NCBI GenBank assembly: GCA_016871755.1
Contig: VHCJ01000007.1
Location: forward strand, 62,001-126,000
Direction of reading: 5' to 3'
Length of the DNA stretch: 64,000 nt
Source of the DNA: Verrucomicrobiota bacterium
GTDB lineage: Bacteria > Verrucomicrobiota > Verrucomicrobiia > Opitutales > Opitutaceae
Part shown: positions 47,844 through 57,263 of the stretch, in pieces
Layout: every line of letters begins with the position of its first letter
Numbering within the stretch: the stretch's first letter is position 1
Made by a program: the position numbers and the translations under genes
The notes under the pieces: generated by a model
The model's input: the letters and a program-made list of their open reading frames with translations, nothing else
What the model was told of the DNA's origin: nothing
The model's database searches: none

Positions 47844-48209
47844 ATGGCGACGTCCTGCAAGACGAGCACCCGGGTGGCGATGCGGCCTCTGAGTGAGGAG
47901 GCGCTCGCGATGATCGCGCGTCGGTTTGCGCTGCTGGGGGAGCCGATGCGGCTGCGGCTCCTGCACGCGCTGTTCGAGGGCGAGAAATCGGTGAACACGC
48001 TGGTTGAAGCGAGCGGTGGGACGCAGGCGAACGTCTCGCGACACCTTCAGGCGCTGGCCGAGGCCGGACTGTTGGGGCGGCGCAAGCACGGGTTGCAGGT
48101 CTTTTATTCGATCGCGGATCCGACGCTCTTTCAGCTCTGCGAACTGGTCTGCGGGAGCCTCGAGGAGAAGGTGGCGCGGGACGCGAAGGCGCTGTTGCGG
48201 ACCAGCTGA
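47844..48209 (+). CDS. ArsR-family transcriptional regulator
   Basis: A 121-residue winged-helix regulator. The HTH is visible as VNTLVEASGGTQANVSRHLQALAEAGLLGRR followed by the wing KHGLQVFYSI. LGEPMRLRLLHAL is the typical helix before it. A Cys pair in the C-terminal helix (LCELVC) could sense metal or redox, but the usual alpha-3 ELCVCDL-type site is absent. It is the first gene after a promoter-like A/T island and an inverted repeat. The ATG at 47844 is preferred over an upstream in-frame ATG at 47802 that lies inside the hairpin. Confidence 0.85.
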   Translation: MATSCKTSTRVAMRPLSEEALAMIARRFALLGEPMRLRLLHALFEGEKSVNTLVEASGGTQANVSRHLQALAEAGLLGRRKHGLQVFYSIADPTLFQLCELVCGSLEEKVARDAKALLRTS

Positions 48210-48315
48210 GCCCCGGGTGGGGCGGGGCGATGGGCGGCGCCGCCCGTGAATTCTGCTCGCCCCCCGCACCGCGGTGCATACCAATCCGCTGCCCTCGGCA
48301 CTCTTCCTTCCCGCG

Positions 48316-48930
48316 ATGCAAAAGACCGCGATCAAGCGCACCGTCGACATGCAGGTCATGGCCGACTGGGTCGAGCCCGGCGCCCGCATCCTTGACCTTG
48401 GCTGCGGTCGCGGAGTCCTGCTGGAATTCCTCGCCCAGACGAAGGGCGCGAAGGCGGTCGGGGTTGACATGGACTTCGAAAAAATCGCGGGCTGCGTCCG
48501 CCGAGGCGTGACCGCCTACCAAGGTGACATGCTGGCCTTCATGAAGGCGTTTCCGGACGGGCATTTTGACCGTGTGATCTGTTCGCGCACGCTGGAGGAA
48601 ATCGCGGAGCCGGCCGGCGTGATTGCGGAAGCGCTGCGCGTCGGGCGCGCGCTGACGGTGGGGTTCGTCAATTTCGGCTACTGGAAGAACCGCGTCGACA
48701 TGGCGTGGAGCGGCCGCAAGCCGCGCAACGCGGTCTACACCACCGCATGGCAGACGAGCCGTCCGGCGAACCCCCTGACCGTGGCGGATTTCGAGGATTT
48801 CTGCGTCCAGGCGGGCATCCGGATCGCGCGCCGCGTGCACCTGCGCGGCGACTGGCAGCGCCCTTGCACGTTCGCCCCGAACCTCTACGCGGGCTACGCG
48901 CTCTACGACCTCGCCCGCGCGTCCGCCTAG
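48316..48930 (+). CDS. metW: Methionine biosynthesis protein MetW
   Basis: A 204-residue SAM-dependent methyltransferase-fold protein with the MetW signature VEPGARILDLGCGRGVLLEFL, GVDMD and FDRVICSRTLEEI, and the C-terminal FAPNLYAGYALYDL. MetW normally pairs with MetX to support homoserine acyltransferase activity; metX here lies about 4.1 kb away, beyond the sugar ABC transporter, on the other strand. The 3' end overlaps the convergent ATPase gene by four bases. Confidence 0.9.
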   Translation: MQKTAIKRTVDMQVMADWVEPGARILDLGCGRGVLLEFLAQTKGAKAVGVDMDFEKIAGCVRRGVTAYQGDMLAFMKAFPDGHFDRVICSRTLEEIAEPAGVIAEALRVGRALTVGFVNFGYWKNRVDMAWSGRKPRNAVYTTAWQTSRPANPLTVADFEDFCVQAGIRIARRVHLRGDWQRPCTFAPNLYAGYALYDLARASA

Positions 48931-50438
48931 GCCGCGCGGTCGGTCTCGACCCCCGCCATCAGCCGCATCAGGGCGGCCTCGGTGGCGTCGGCGCGCGCGA
49001 CCTCGCCGACGAGACGTCCGGCGCGCATGACGAGGATCCGGCGGCAGAGCCCGAGCAATTCGGGGAGTTCGGACGAGACGACCAGGATCGCCTTGCCCTC
49101 GCGGGCGAGTTCGTCGAGCAGCGGGTAGATTTCCGCCTTGGCGCCGACATCCACGCCGCGGGTCGGCTCGTCGATCAGGAGAACGTCGCACGACCGTGCC
49201 AGCCACTTGGCGAGGGCGATCTTCTGCTGGTTGCCGCCGCTCAGGCCGGCGACGATGCTCTCGATGCTGGGCGCCTTCACGCGCAGGCGTCCCGCGAAGT
49301 GCTGCGCGCGGGTTCGCTCCTCGCTTCGCCGCACCCAGCCGAAACGCGACAAGTTCGGCAGGGCGGCCAGCGAAACGTTCTCCCGGCAAGTCAGGCCGAG
49401 CACAAGTCCCTGCCGCTTGCGGTCCTCCGGCAGCAGGCCGAGTCCGGCGCCGAGCGCGGCCTCGACGGAACCGAGCGGGAGCGGCTTCCCGCGCACGAGG
49501 ACCCGGCCCGTGGCGCGGGGATCGAGTCCGAAGATTGCCTGCAACGTCTCGCTGCGGCCGGCGCCGACGAGGCCCGCGAGCCCGACCACCTCGCCGGCGC
49601 GGAGGCTCAGGTCGATGCCTGAGAAACGCCCCGGCGAGTGCAGCCCTTCGACGCGGAGCAGTTCCTCACCGGGCGGCTGGGCGAGGTGGGCGGGCGTTTC
49701 GACGCGCAGCTCGCGGCCGATCATGCGCGTGACCACCTCGCCCGGCGAAGTCTGCCGGATCGGTCCGGTCCAGACATGGCGCCCGTCGCGTAGCACGGTG
49801 AGCGTGTCGCAGAGCGCGAACAATTCCTCGAGCCGGTGGGAGACGTAGACCAAAGTGATGCCGCGGGCGAGGAGGCGCCGGACGAGCCGGAAGAGTTCGT
49901 GGGTCTCTCCCGCCGAGAGCGAGCTGGACGGCTCATCCATGACGATGACGCGGGCGCCGGTGCCGACGGCGGCGGCGATCTGGACGAGTTGTTCCTGCGC
50001 GGTGGAGAGACTGCCCACGAGGCGGGCTGGATCGAGGTCGGCGCCGATCTCGGCCAGCAAGGCGCGGGCGCGCTGGTGCAGGGCGGCGCGGTCGACCCAG
50101 CCGCCGCGCCGGGTGGGGAGATCGCCGAGGCAGAGGTTTTCCGCGACGCTGAGGTTGGGGCAGAACGCCAGCTCCTGGTGGACCATGGCGATGCCGAGCG
50201 CGCGGGCGGCGAGCGGGGAGTCGGGGGCGATCGGACGGCCCTCGAGCAGCACGGTGCCGGCGTCGGCGGTGAGGATGCCGGCGAGGATCTTGCCCAGCGT
50301 GCTCTTGCCGGCGCCGTTCTCGCCGATCAGGGCGTGGCAGGAGCCGGGGGCGACGGAGAAGCTGACCCCGTCGAGCGCGAGCACGCCGGGGAAACGCTTG
50401 GCGATGCCGCGGAACTCGATCTGCGGGGTCGGGGACAT
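48927..50438 (-). CDS. Sugar ABC transporter ATP-binding protein (RbsA/MglA type)
   Basis: A 503-residue protein with two fused nucleotide-binding domains. The first has a canonical Walker A (GENGAGKST), signature LSTAQEQ and Walker B VIVMDEPSSSL. The second has the degenerate Walker A GLVGAGRSET with signature LSGGNQQK and LLIDEPTRGVDVGAK. This half-degenerate pair is typical of carbohydrate uptake CUT2 ATPases for ribose, galactose, xylose or similar sugars. It is the last gene of the three-gene transporter operon, 37 bp after the binding-protein gene. Confidence 0.93.
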   Translation of the reverse strand: MSPTPQIEFRGIAKRFPGVLALDGVSFSVAPGSCHALIGENGAGKSTLGKILAGILTADAGTVLLEGRPIAPDSPLAARALGIAMVHQELAFCPNLSVAENLCLGDLPTRRGGWVDRAALHQRARALLAEIGADLDPARLVGSLSTAQEQLVQIAAAVGTGARVIVMDEPSSSLSAGETHELFRLVRRLLARGITLVYVSHRLEELFALCDTLTVLRDGRHVWTGPIRQTSPGEVVTRMIGRELRVETPAHLAQPPGEELLRVEGLHSPGRFSGIDLSLRAGEVVGLAGLVGAGRSETLQAIFGLDPRATGRVLVRGKPLPLGSVEAALGAGLGLLPEDRKRQGLVLGLTCRENVSLAALPNLSRFGWVRRSEERTRAQHFAGRLRVKAPSIESIVAGLSGGNQQKIALAKWLARSCDVLLIDEPTRGVDVGAKAEIYPLLDELAREGKAILVVSSELPELLGLCRRILVMRAGRLVGEVARADATEAALMRLMAGVETDRAA

Positions 50439-50475
50439 GCGGGATCGCAGCCGCCGGCTCGGGCGGCTCGCCGGA

Positions 50476-51426
50476 TCACTTCCTCAGCCAGACATCCCAG
50501 TTCTTCTCGAACGCGTCGACGTTCTCGCGGTTCACGGGAATCAGGGCGCTGACCTCCCTCTGCGAGGGCGGGTTCTTCTTGAGGACGATGCGGTCGACGA
50601 TCAGCTCGACCGAGCGCTTGCCCCACTCGTAGCACTGCTGGGCGAGGAGAACCGGCACGTGGCCGCTGCGGATGTAGGCGAGCTGGGGCGGGAGGGCGTC
50701 GACGGAGACGCACTTCACGGAGCCCGGGGCCCACTTGAGGGCGTTGTCCGTGAACAGCGGCCAGCCACCGATCATGGCCCAGCCGGTGAGATCGGGATTG
50801 GCCTGCATGACCTGCTCGACCTTCGCGGCGGCGTCCTGCGGGGTCTCCTTGTGGTAGTACACGCCGCGGATCGAGATGCCCGGGTACTTGGCGGCCGCCT
50901 CGCGCACGCCTTGGGTGCGCTTCTGGAGGTTCGGGGCGTTCTGGTTGCCGGCAAGGATGGCGATGGAGCCCTTGCCGCCCATCAGCTTGGCGAGTTCGTC
51001 CATGAGCTGCCGGCCGCACTCGATGTCGTCGATGCCGTAGGTGACGAAGCGCTTGCTCATCGGGGCGTCGGAATCGAACGTCGCCACATGCACGCCGTTG
51101 GTCACGGCGGCGTCGATTGCGTCGGTGAGCTTGTTGGCGTCGGAGCAGCTGACCGCGATGCCCTCGGCGCCGGCGAGCACGAGTTGCTCGATGGCCTCGG
51201 CCTGCTTCTGGGCGTCCTCCTCGTTCGGCGTGCGCCAGTCGATGCGGATGTTCACGCCATGCTTCGCGCTGAGGGCCTTGGCGGCATCCTCGGCGCCCAC
51301 GCGGGCGGCTTGGAAGACGGGGTTGCCCTGGGACTTGGCGACGAGGCCGATCGTGATCGTGCGCGGCGCGGCGCTCAGGGTGACTGCGGCGGCGGCGGTG
51401 AGGAGGAACGAGATCAGGGTGCGCAT
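50476..51426 (-). CDS. Sugar ABC transporter substrate-binding protein
   Basis: A 316-residue periplasmic-binding protein of the type I (ribose/galactose) fold with a signal peptide cleaved around SAA-PR (residue 20). TIGLVAKSQGNPVFQAARVGAEDAAKAL and EQLVLAGAEGIAVSCSDANKLTDAI are characteristic of the CUT2 binding family. No lipobox, so it is a free periplasmic protein. It lies between the ATPase and the permease genes. Confidence 0.92.
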   Translation of the reverse strand: MRTLISFLLTAAAAVTLSAAPRTITIGLVAKSQGNPVFQAARVGAEDAAKALSAKHGVNIRIDWRTPNEEDAQKQAEAIEQLVLAGAEGIAVSCSDANKLTDAIDAAVTNGVHVATFDSDAPMSKRFVTYGIDDIECGRQLMDELAKLMGGKGSIAILAGNQNAPNLQKRTQGVREAAAKYPGISIRGVYYHKETPQDAAAKVEQVMQANPDLTGWAMIGGWPLFTDNALKWAPGSVKCVSVDALPPQLAYIRSGHVPVLLAQQCYEWGKRSVELIVDRIVLKKNPPSQREVSALIPVNRENVDAFEKNWDVWLRK

Positions 51427-51688
51427 GCGGCGACGGGTGGAGGTGGGGGGACGAAGGATGCGGGGGTGCCGCGTCGGATGAGGGAAGTAGGAGGAGCCGC
51501 CGCCCGAAAGGCAATCGCGGGCGAGGCTGGAGACGGTGCGTGGTCCGACGGCGGGGGCGGAGACGGTGCGTGTTCGGGCGGAGAGTGGTTGGACGGTGCG
51601 CAGTCGGGTGCGGAGTGGCCGGCGGGCGGGAAATGCGGGCGGGGGTGACCGCGTCGGACGGTTCGGGTGCGGCGCGGCGGGTGGTGGT
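51427..51688. repeat. Intergenic degenerate tandem repeat between binding-protein and permease genes
   Basis: The 262-bp gap contains three imperfect copies of about 30 bases at 51527-51620, with the core GGAGACGGTGCGTG or TGGACGGTGCGC followed by a TCGGG or TCCGACGG segment, then G-rich DNA to about 51660. No gene fits here. Confidence 0.55.
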
Positions 51689-52807
51689 TCAGTGACCGGC
51701 TCCCTGTTGCAGGCGGCGGCGGGCGAGCCAGGAGTTGAGATTGTCGAGCACCACGGCGGCGATCACGACCGTGCCGATGATGATCTGGCTGTAGTTTTGG
51801 TCGATCCCGAGGATGACGATGCCGCTGTTGATCATCTGGATGATCAAGGCGCCGAGTACGACCCCGAGAGCGGAGCCGCGGCCCCCGGCGAGGCTGGCGC
51901 CGCCGACGACGGCGGCGGCGATCACGCTCAGCTCGTAGCCCTGCCCATCGCCCGACGTGGCCCCGCCGTAGTACCCCAGCGACAGGAGCGCGGCGACGCC
52001 GGCGGCCAGGGCCGACATCAGGTACACCCCGAGCTTCACGCGCTCGATGCGGATGCCGCTGAAGCGCGAGGCCAGCTCATTGCCGCCGATCGCGTAGACC
52101 CGCCGCCCGGCGGCGAGCCGCGACAGCACGATCCAGCCCACCACGGTCACGGCGATCATCACCAGCAAGGGCATGACGCTGAGCCCCTGGCTGGTCTCGA
52201 TGCGGATGAAGTCGCGGAACGACTGCGGGAAGCCACCGACCGACTGGCCTCGGGTCGCGACGAAGGCGATGCCCCGGAACACCGCCATGGTGCCGAGCGT
52301 GACGATGAACGGGTGGACACGGAGGGCGACGATCAATCCCCCGTTCGCCAGCCCGCACGCGAGCGCGGTGCCGAGGCAGACGGCGGCCCCGGCCAGGCTC
52401 CCGGCGAGTCCGATGTCCCCGGCCGGGCCCCCGGGGCCGAAGTGATTCAGGACGAGCGCGCCGGCGACGGAGGCGAGGGCGTAGATTGAGCCGACGGAAA
52501 GATCGATGCCGCCGGAGATGATCACGAAGGCCATCCCCACCGCCATGATGGCGATGAAGCTCGTGTCCTTCGCAAGCTGAGCGAGGTTCTGGGCGTTGAG
52601 GAACTTGTTCCGCTCGACGAACGCCGGCGTGCGCTCGCCGTTTGCATCGGTGATGAAGACCCGCTCCCGGGTGCCGTCCGGCCCGGTCTGGAACAGCGGA
52701 GCCCGCACCGTCCCGCTGAACGCCGTCAGGAAGGCGCCGAGCACCAGAATGACGACGAGCAGGCCGCTTTCCTGAAAACGCAGCACATCGCGGAGCGACA
52801 GACTCAT
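51689..52807 (-). CDS. Sugar ABC transporter permease (RbsC type)
   Basis: A 372-residue polytopic membrane protein of the branched-chain/ribose permease family. It has ten or so hydrophobic segments, ISGGIDLSVGSIYALASVAGA and AAVVGGASLAGGRGSALGVVLGALII. A polar insert of about 45 residues lies between the first and second helices (about residues 33-80), longer than in typical RbsC. It starts the transporter operon on the minus strand. Confidence 0.92.
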   Translation of the reverse strand: MSLSLRDVLRFQESGLLVVILVLGAFLTAFSGTVRAPLFQTGPDGTRERVFITDANGERTPAFVERNKFLNAQNLAQLAKDTSFIAIMAVGMAFVIISGGIDLSVGSIYALASVAGALVLNHFGPGGPAGDIGLAGSLAGAAVCLGTALACGLANGGLIVALRVHPFIVTLGTMAVFRGIAFVATRGQSVGGFPQSFRDFIRIETSQGLSVMPLLVMIAVTVVGWIVLSRLAAGRRVYAIGGNELASRFSGIRIERVKLGVYLMSALAAGVAALLSLGYYGGATSGDGQGYELSVIAAAVVGGASLAGGRGSALGVVLGALIIQMINSGIVILGIDQNYSQIIIGTVVIAAVVLDNLNSWLARRRLQQGAGH

Positions 52808-53078
52808 GGGGCAGGGGGACGTAAAGACGAAGCGGGCGAACGAAGTGATCAGGCTGTCCGTCGAACGAGCAAGCGGGCAAACGAATCAACAGGCGAGCTG
52901 GCGAACCGGCTGACGAGCGATCGAGCTAGACCGAGCGAACAAGGCGAACAATTCGAACAATGCGAACACGGCGGACGAAGCGATCAAAGCAAACCACGCG
53001 AACACGGCGATCAAGGCGAGCAAGGCGATCGAAGGGAACGAGCGAACGAGCGAAGGCTGGTCGCGCCGCGCGAGCGGT
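52808..53078. repeat. Degenerate short tandem repeat upstream of the transporter operon
   Basis: From about 52828 to 53055 the plus strand repeats units of 8-10 bases such as GCGAACAAG, GCGATCAA and GCGAACGA, with drift in sequence and length. It fills the gap between metX and the permease gene, so any transporter-operon promoter lies within or beside it. Confidence 0.6.
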
Positions 53079-54371
53079 TCAACGCAGGAAACCGCGCACG
53101 AGGTCGTAGAGCTGGGGTGACTCGAGCAGGAAGGAATCGTGGCCGAGGTCGGTGTTCAACTCGGCGTAGCTGGCCCGCTTTCCGGCGCGCAGCAGCGCGA
53201 GCGTGATGTCGCGGTTCTGTTCCGGCGGGAAGAGCCAGTCGCTCGTGAACCCGACGACGAGCGACTCGGCCTGCACCGGGGCGAAGGCCTGTTCGAGGGA
53301 GCCTTCGCCGGCGAGTTCAAAGGCGTCGATCGCCCGCGTGATGTAGAGGTAACTGTTCGCGTCGAAGCGATTGATGAAACTCTGCCCCTGGTGGCGCAGG
53401 TACCGCTCGATCTCGAATTCGAAGCTCGCGAGCCCCGGCGCGGCGGGTCCGCCGTCGGCGGCGCCCGAGCCCGCGCTGGCATTCGCCGCTGCGCCTGGTG
53501 CGCTTCCCTCGCCGCCGCGCGAGCCCGCCGCGGCAGCATCGGCGTCGCCGCCGCCCGGCGCGGTTGCAGCACCCGCAGTGGCGCCCGCGGTAGTGGCGAC
53601 CGCGCGGCGGCGGCGACCGAATTTCCGGTCGAGGCCGGCGTCGCTGAGGTAGGTGATGTGGGCCATCATCCGGGCGATGGCGAGGCCGACGCGGGGGCCG
53701 CCTTGGCGGGGGTAATCGCCGCCGTTCCACCCCGGGTCCTGGAGGATCGCCTGCCGCCCGACTTCGTTGAAGGCGATTCCCTGGGCGCTTTCGCGCGCGG
53801 TGGTGGCCATCGCGATCACGCGGCGGACGAAGTCCGGGTACTCGATCGCCCATTGCAGGGCCTGCATCCCACCCATGGAGCCGCCGATGACGGCGTGGAG
53901 GGCGGTCACGCCGAGCGATTGCAGCCACCGGTGCTGGGTGCGCACCATGTCGCGAATCGTCACGCTGGGGAACGCAATGCCGTACGCGCGGCCGGTCGCC
54001 GGGTTGATCGAGGCGGGTCCGCTTGATCCCTGGCAGCCGCCGATGACATTGGCGCACAGGACGAAGTAGCGGTGCGTGTCGACCGGCTTACCGGGTCCGA
54101 TGAGGTTGTTCCACCACCCGGGCTTGCGGTCGCCGAGGCTGTGGATGCCCGCGCAGTGGTGGTCGCCGCTCAGGGCGTGGCAGATCAGGATGGCGTTGTC
54201 CCGCGCGGCGTTCAGCCGGCCGTAGGTTTCGTACCGGAGCGTGTACCCGGGCAGCACCTGACCCGAGTCGCAGGTGAAGGGTTCGGCGCTGACGAAATCA
54301 CGCGGCGTGACCAGCCCGACTTCGCCCGGCTCCGCCCCGGGGGAGATGAGGGGATCGTCGGCGTCGTTCAT
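53079..54371 (-). CDS. metX: Homoserine O-acetyltransferase with an Ala/Gly-rich insert
   Basis: A 430-residue alpha/beta-hydrolase acyltransferase. The nucleophile elbow is GGSMGG (Ser165), with Asp378 in SDWLFPPEQ and His411 in DLGHDSF completing the triad; NVIGGCQGSSGP is the family's oxyanion region. It makes O-acyl-homoserine for methionine synthesis. An Ala/Gly-rich insert of about 60 residues (about 257-316, encoded at 53424-53603) splits the lid region between KFGRRRR and FEFEIERYLRHQG. The ATG at 54371 fits the family N-terminus; 46 upstream in-frame codons look spurious. Confidence 0.92.
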   Translation of the reverse strand: MNDADDPLISPGAEPGEVGLVTPRDFVSAEPFTCDSGQVLPGYTLRYETYGRLNAARDNAILICHALSGDHHCAGIHSLGDRKPGWWNNLIGPGKPVDTHRYFVLCANVIGGCQGSSGPASINPATGRAYGIAFPSVTIRDMVRTQHRWLQSLGVTALHAVIGGSMGGMQALQWAIEYPDFVRRVIAMATTARESAQGIAFNEVGRQAILQDPGWNGGDYPRQGGPRVGLAIARMMAHITYLSDAGLDRKFGRRRRAVATTAGATAGAATAPGGGDADAAAAGSRGGEGSAPGAAANASAGSGAADGGPAAPGLASFEFEIERYLRHQGQSFINRFDANSYLYITRAIDAFELAGEGSLEQAFAPVQAESLVVGFTSDWLFPPEQNRDITLALLRAGKRASYAELNTDLGHDSFLLESPQLYDLVRGFLR

Positions 54372-54502
54372 GGCGGCGGCTGGGCCCGGGAACCAAGCAG
54401 GAATCGGCGCGGATGAAAATAGCGGACTGCAGCCCGACCCGTGCCGGCGAGGCGCAACAACCCGCGGCGGGCGGGACAGCACGTCCATCGGGTGAGCGAG
54501 AT

Positions 54503-54531
54503 ATGACATCCCTATTTAATGCTATTATTAT
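54503..54531 (+). promoter_or_regulatory. Sigma70-like promoter of the hexulose-phosphate-synthase-like operon
   Basis: ATGACA (54503-54508, 5 of 6 to consensus), a 17-base spacer, and TATTAT (54526-54531, 5 of 6) lie in an A/T-rich island in otherwise very GC-rich DNA. Transcription would start near 54538, giving a leader of about 108 bases before the ATG at 54646. Confidence 0.6.
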
Positions 54532-54645
54532 GCATCGCATATGAAACGCAATAAACCCTTTCTCGGGGCTTCCCGCTCCCGGGGTTGGGCATTTTTCGAT
54601 TCGCTATGGGGGCGGGGGTGTTTTTTGTTCTCAGTTTGTTTTCCG

Positions 54646-55361
54646 ATGCGTCCCCTTGTCCAGATTTCGCTCGACCTGACTGACCTCAACGAGGCGCTCG
54701 CGACCGCAGCACTCGCGCGCCGCGCGGGGGTCGACTGGTTGGAGGCCGGTACGCCGCTCCTGCTGGCCGAGGGGTTGCATGGCGTGCGGGCGTTGCGCCA
54801 GGCGTTCCCGGGGGTGCCGATCGTGGCTGATCTCAAGACCATGGACGGTGGCTACCTCGAGGCCGAAATGATGGCCAAGGCCGGCGCCACCCACGTGGTC
54901 GTGATGGCCCGCGCGCGTCCGGAGACGATCACCTGCGTGGTCAAGGCCGGCCGCGACTACGGGGTCAAGGTCATGGGCGACAACCTCGGCTGCGAGGACA
55001 TGGTCGCGGGCGCCCGGCACTTGGAGGACATGGGGTGCGACATGGTCATCCACCACATCGGCTATGATGAGCGGCGGGGCATCGCGGCCCGCGGGCATCG
55101 CATGCCGAGTCCGCTCGACCAGCTCCGCGAGGTGGTGGCGGCCGTGAAGGTGCCGGTGCAGGCGGTCGGCGGTCTGACTCTGGAGCAGGCGGTGCGCACC
55201 CCCGAATTGGGTGCCCCGCTGGTCGTCATCGGCGCGCCGCTGGCGGTCGATGCGGATTCGTTCCGGACCGCGGATGGCAACCTTGAGGGAACGCTCCGCC
55301 TCATCTGCGACCGGGTGCATGCCTATGGAGACGTGCCGGTCGGCGGCCCCCCCGTTTCGTC

Positions 55362-55365
<4 letters not shown>
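54646..55365 (+). CDS. Hexulose-6-phosphate-synthase / OMPDC-superfamily lyase
   Basis: A 239-residue beta/alpha-barrel of the orotidine-monophosphate-decarboxylase suprafamily, closest by eye to 3-hexulose-6-phosphate synthase and 3-keto-L-gulonate-6-phosphate decarboxylase. LEAGTPLLLAEG and the signature DxKxxD (ADLKTMDGG) are clear, and AVGGLT ends the phosphate site. Formaldehyde aldolase or keto-sugar-acid decarboxylase activity are both possible. No 6-phospho-3-hexuloisomerase gene is adjacent, which argues against simple formaldehyde fixation. Stop and next start overlap (ATGA), so translation is coupled. An ATG at 54541 is also in frame but lies at the inferred transcription start. 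Confidence 0.85.
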
Positions 55366-56396
<1,031 letters not shown>

Positions 56397-56485
56397 GCCC
56401 GCATGGCGGCAGGCCGCGCGTGGCGCGCTCCTGGCCCGCCCCGGAATCCAGACTGGCCTCCTCCCTCCGTTTTTTTCTCCCCCTC

Positions 56486-57259
56486 ATGCGTCTCGAAAAC
56501 AAGGTTATCCTCGTCACCGGCGGCACCTCCGGCATCGGTCGCGCCATCGTGGAGCGCTGCGTGGCGGAAGGCGCCCGCGTGGTCATCAACGGCATCGACC
56601 GACCGGCCGGCGAGGCGCTCGTGCGCTCCCTCGGAGCGGATCGGGCGGTGCTTTCGATCGCCGACCTTGGCGAGGCGACGGCGCCCGCGCGCGTCGTGGC
56701 GGAAGCGATCGCGGCCTTCGGTCGCGTGGACGGGATCGTGAACAACGCCGCGTGGATCGGGCGGAGCGCGATCGACACCACGAGTGCGGAGACCTTCGAC
56801 CGCATGATGGCGGTGAACCTGCGCGCGCCGATGCTGCTCATCCAAGCGGCGATCGGCTCCCTGCGCGCGCACCGCGGCTCCGTGCTGAACATCGGATCGA
56901 TCAACGCCTACTGTGGCGAGGCGACCCTCCTCGATTACAGTCTTTCCAAGGGCGGTCTGATGACGCTGTCCCGCAACCTCGCGAACGCGCTGGCGAACGA
57001 CGGCGTGCGGGTCAATCACCTCAACATCGGCTGGGTGCTCACCGAGCGCGAGTATCACCACCAGGTCGAACTCGGCCAACCGAAGGACTGGCACGAGCAC
57101 ATCCCGAAGGCCTACGCGCCGTCGGGCCGCATCCTGCGGCCGGAGGAAGTGGCCACCGCCGCCGTCTATTGGCTCGGCGACGAGTCGCGGCCCGTCAGCG
57201 GCTCCGTCCTCGAACTCGAACAGTACCCGATCATCGGCCGCAACCCCGTCAAGTCCTGA
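56486..57259 (+). CDS. SDR-family oxidoreductase
   Basis: A 257-residue classical short-chain dehydrogenase: TGGTSGIG (cofactor site), NNAA, catalytic Ser in GSINAY, and YSLSK with catalytic Tyr/Lys. The C-terminal RPEEVATAAVYWLGDESRPVSG is typical. It probably oxidises or reduces a sugar or sugar-acid hydroxyl. The ATG at 56486 is 89 bp after the dehydrogenase stop, and the next gene follows after only 4 bp. Confidence 0.9.
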   Translation: MRLENKVILVTGGTSGIGRAIVERCVAEGARVVINGIDRPAGEALVRSLGADRAVLSIADLGEATAPARVVAEAIAAFGRVDGIVNNAAWIGRSAIDTTSAETFDRMMAVNLRAPMLLIQAAIGSLRAHRGSVLNIGSINAYCGEATLLDYSLSKGGLMTLSRNLANALANDGVRVNHLNIGWVLTEREYHHQVELGQPKDWHEHIPKAYAPSGRILRPEEVATAAVYWLGDESRPVSGSVLELEQYPIIGRNPVKS

Positions 57260-57263
57260 TCCC

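Noticed and set aside
54372-54645. Possible SAM-responsive riboswitch between metX and the lyase operon.
   Set aside because: I looked for S-box and SAM-II conserved cores on the metX strand and found none.
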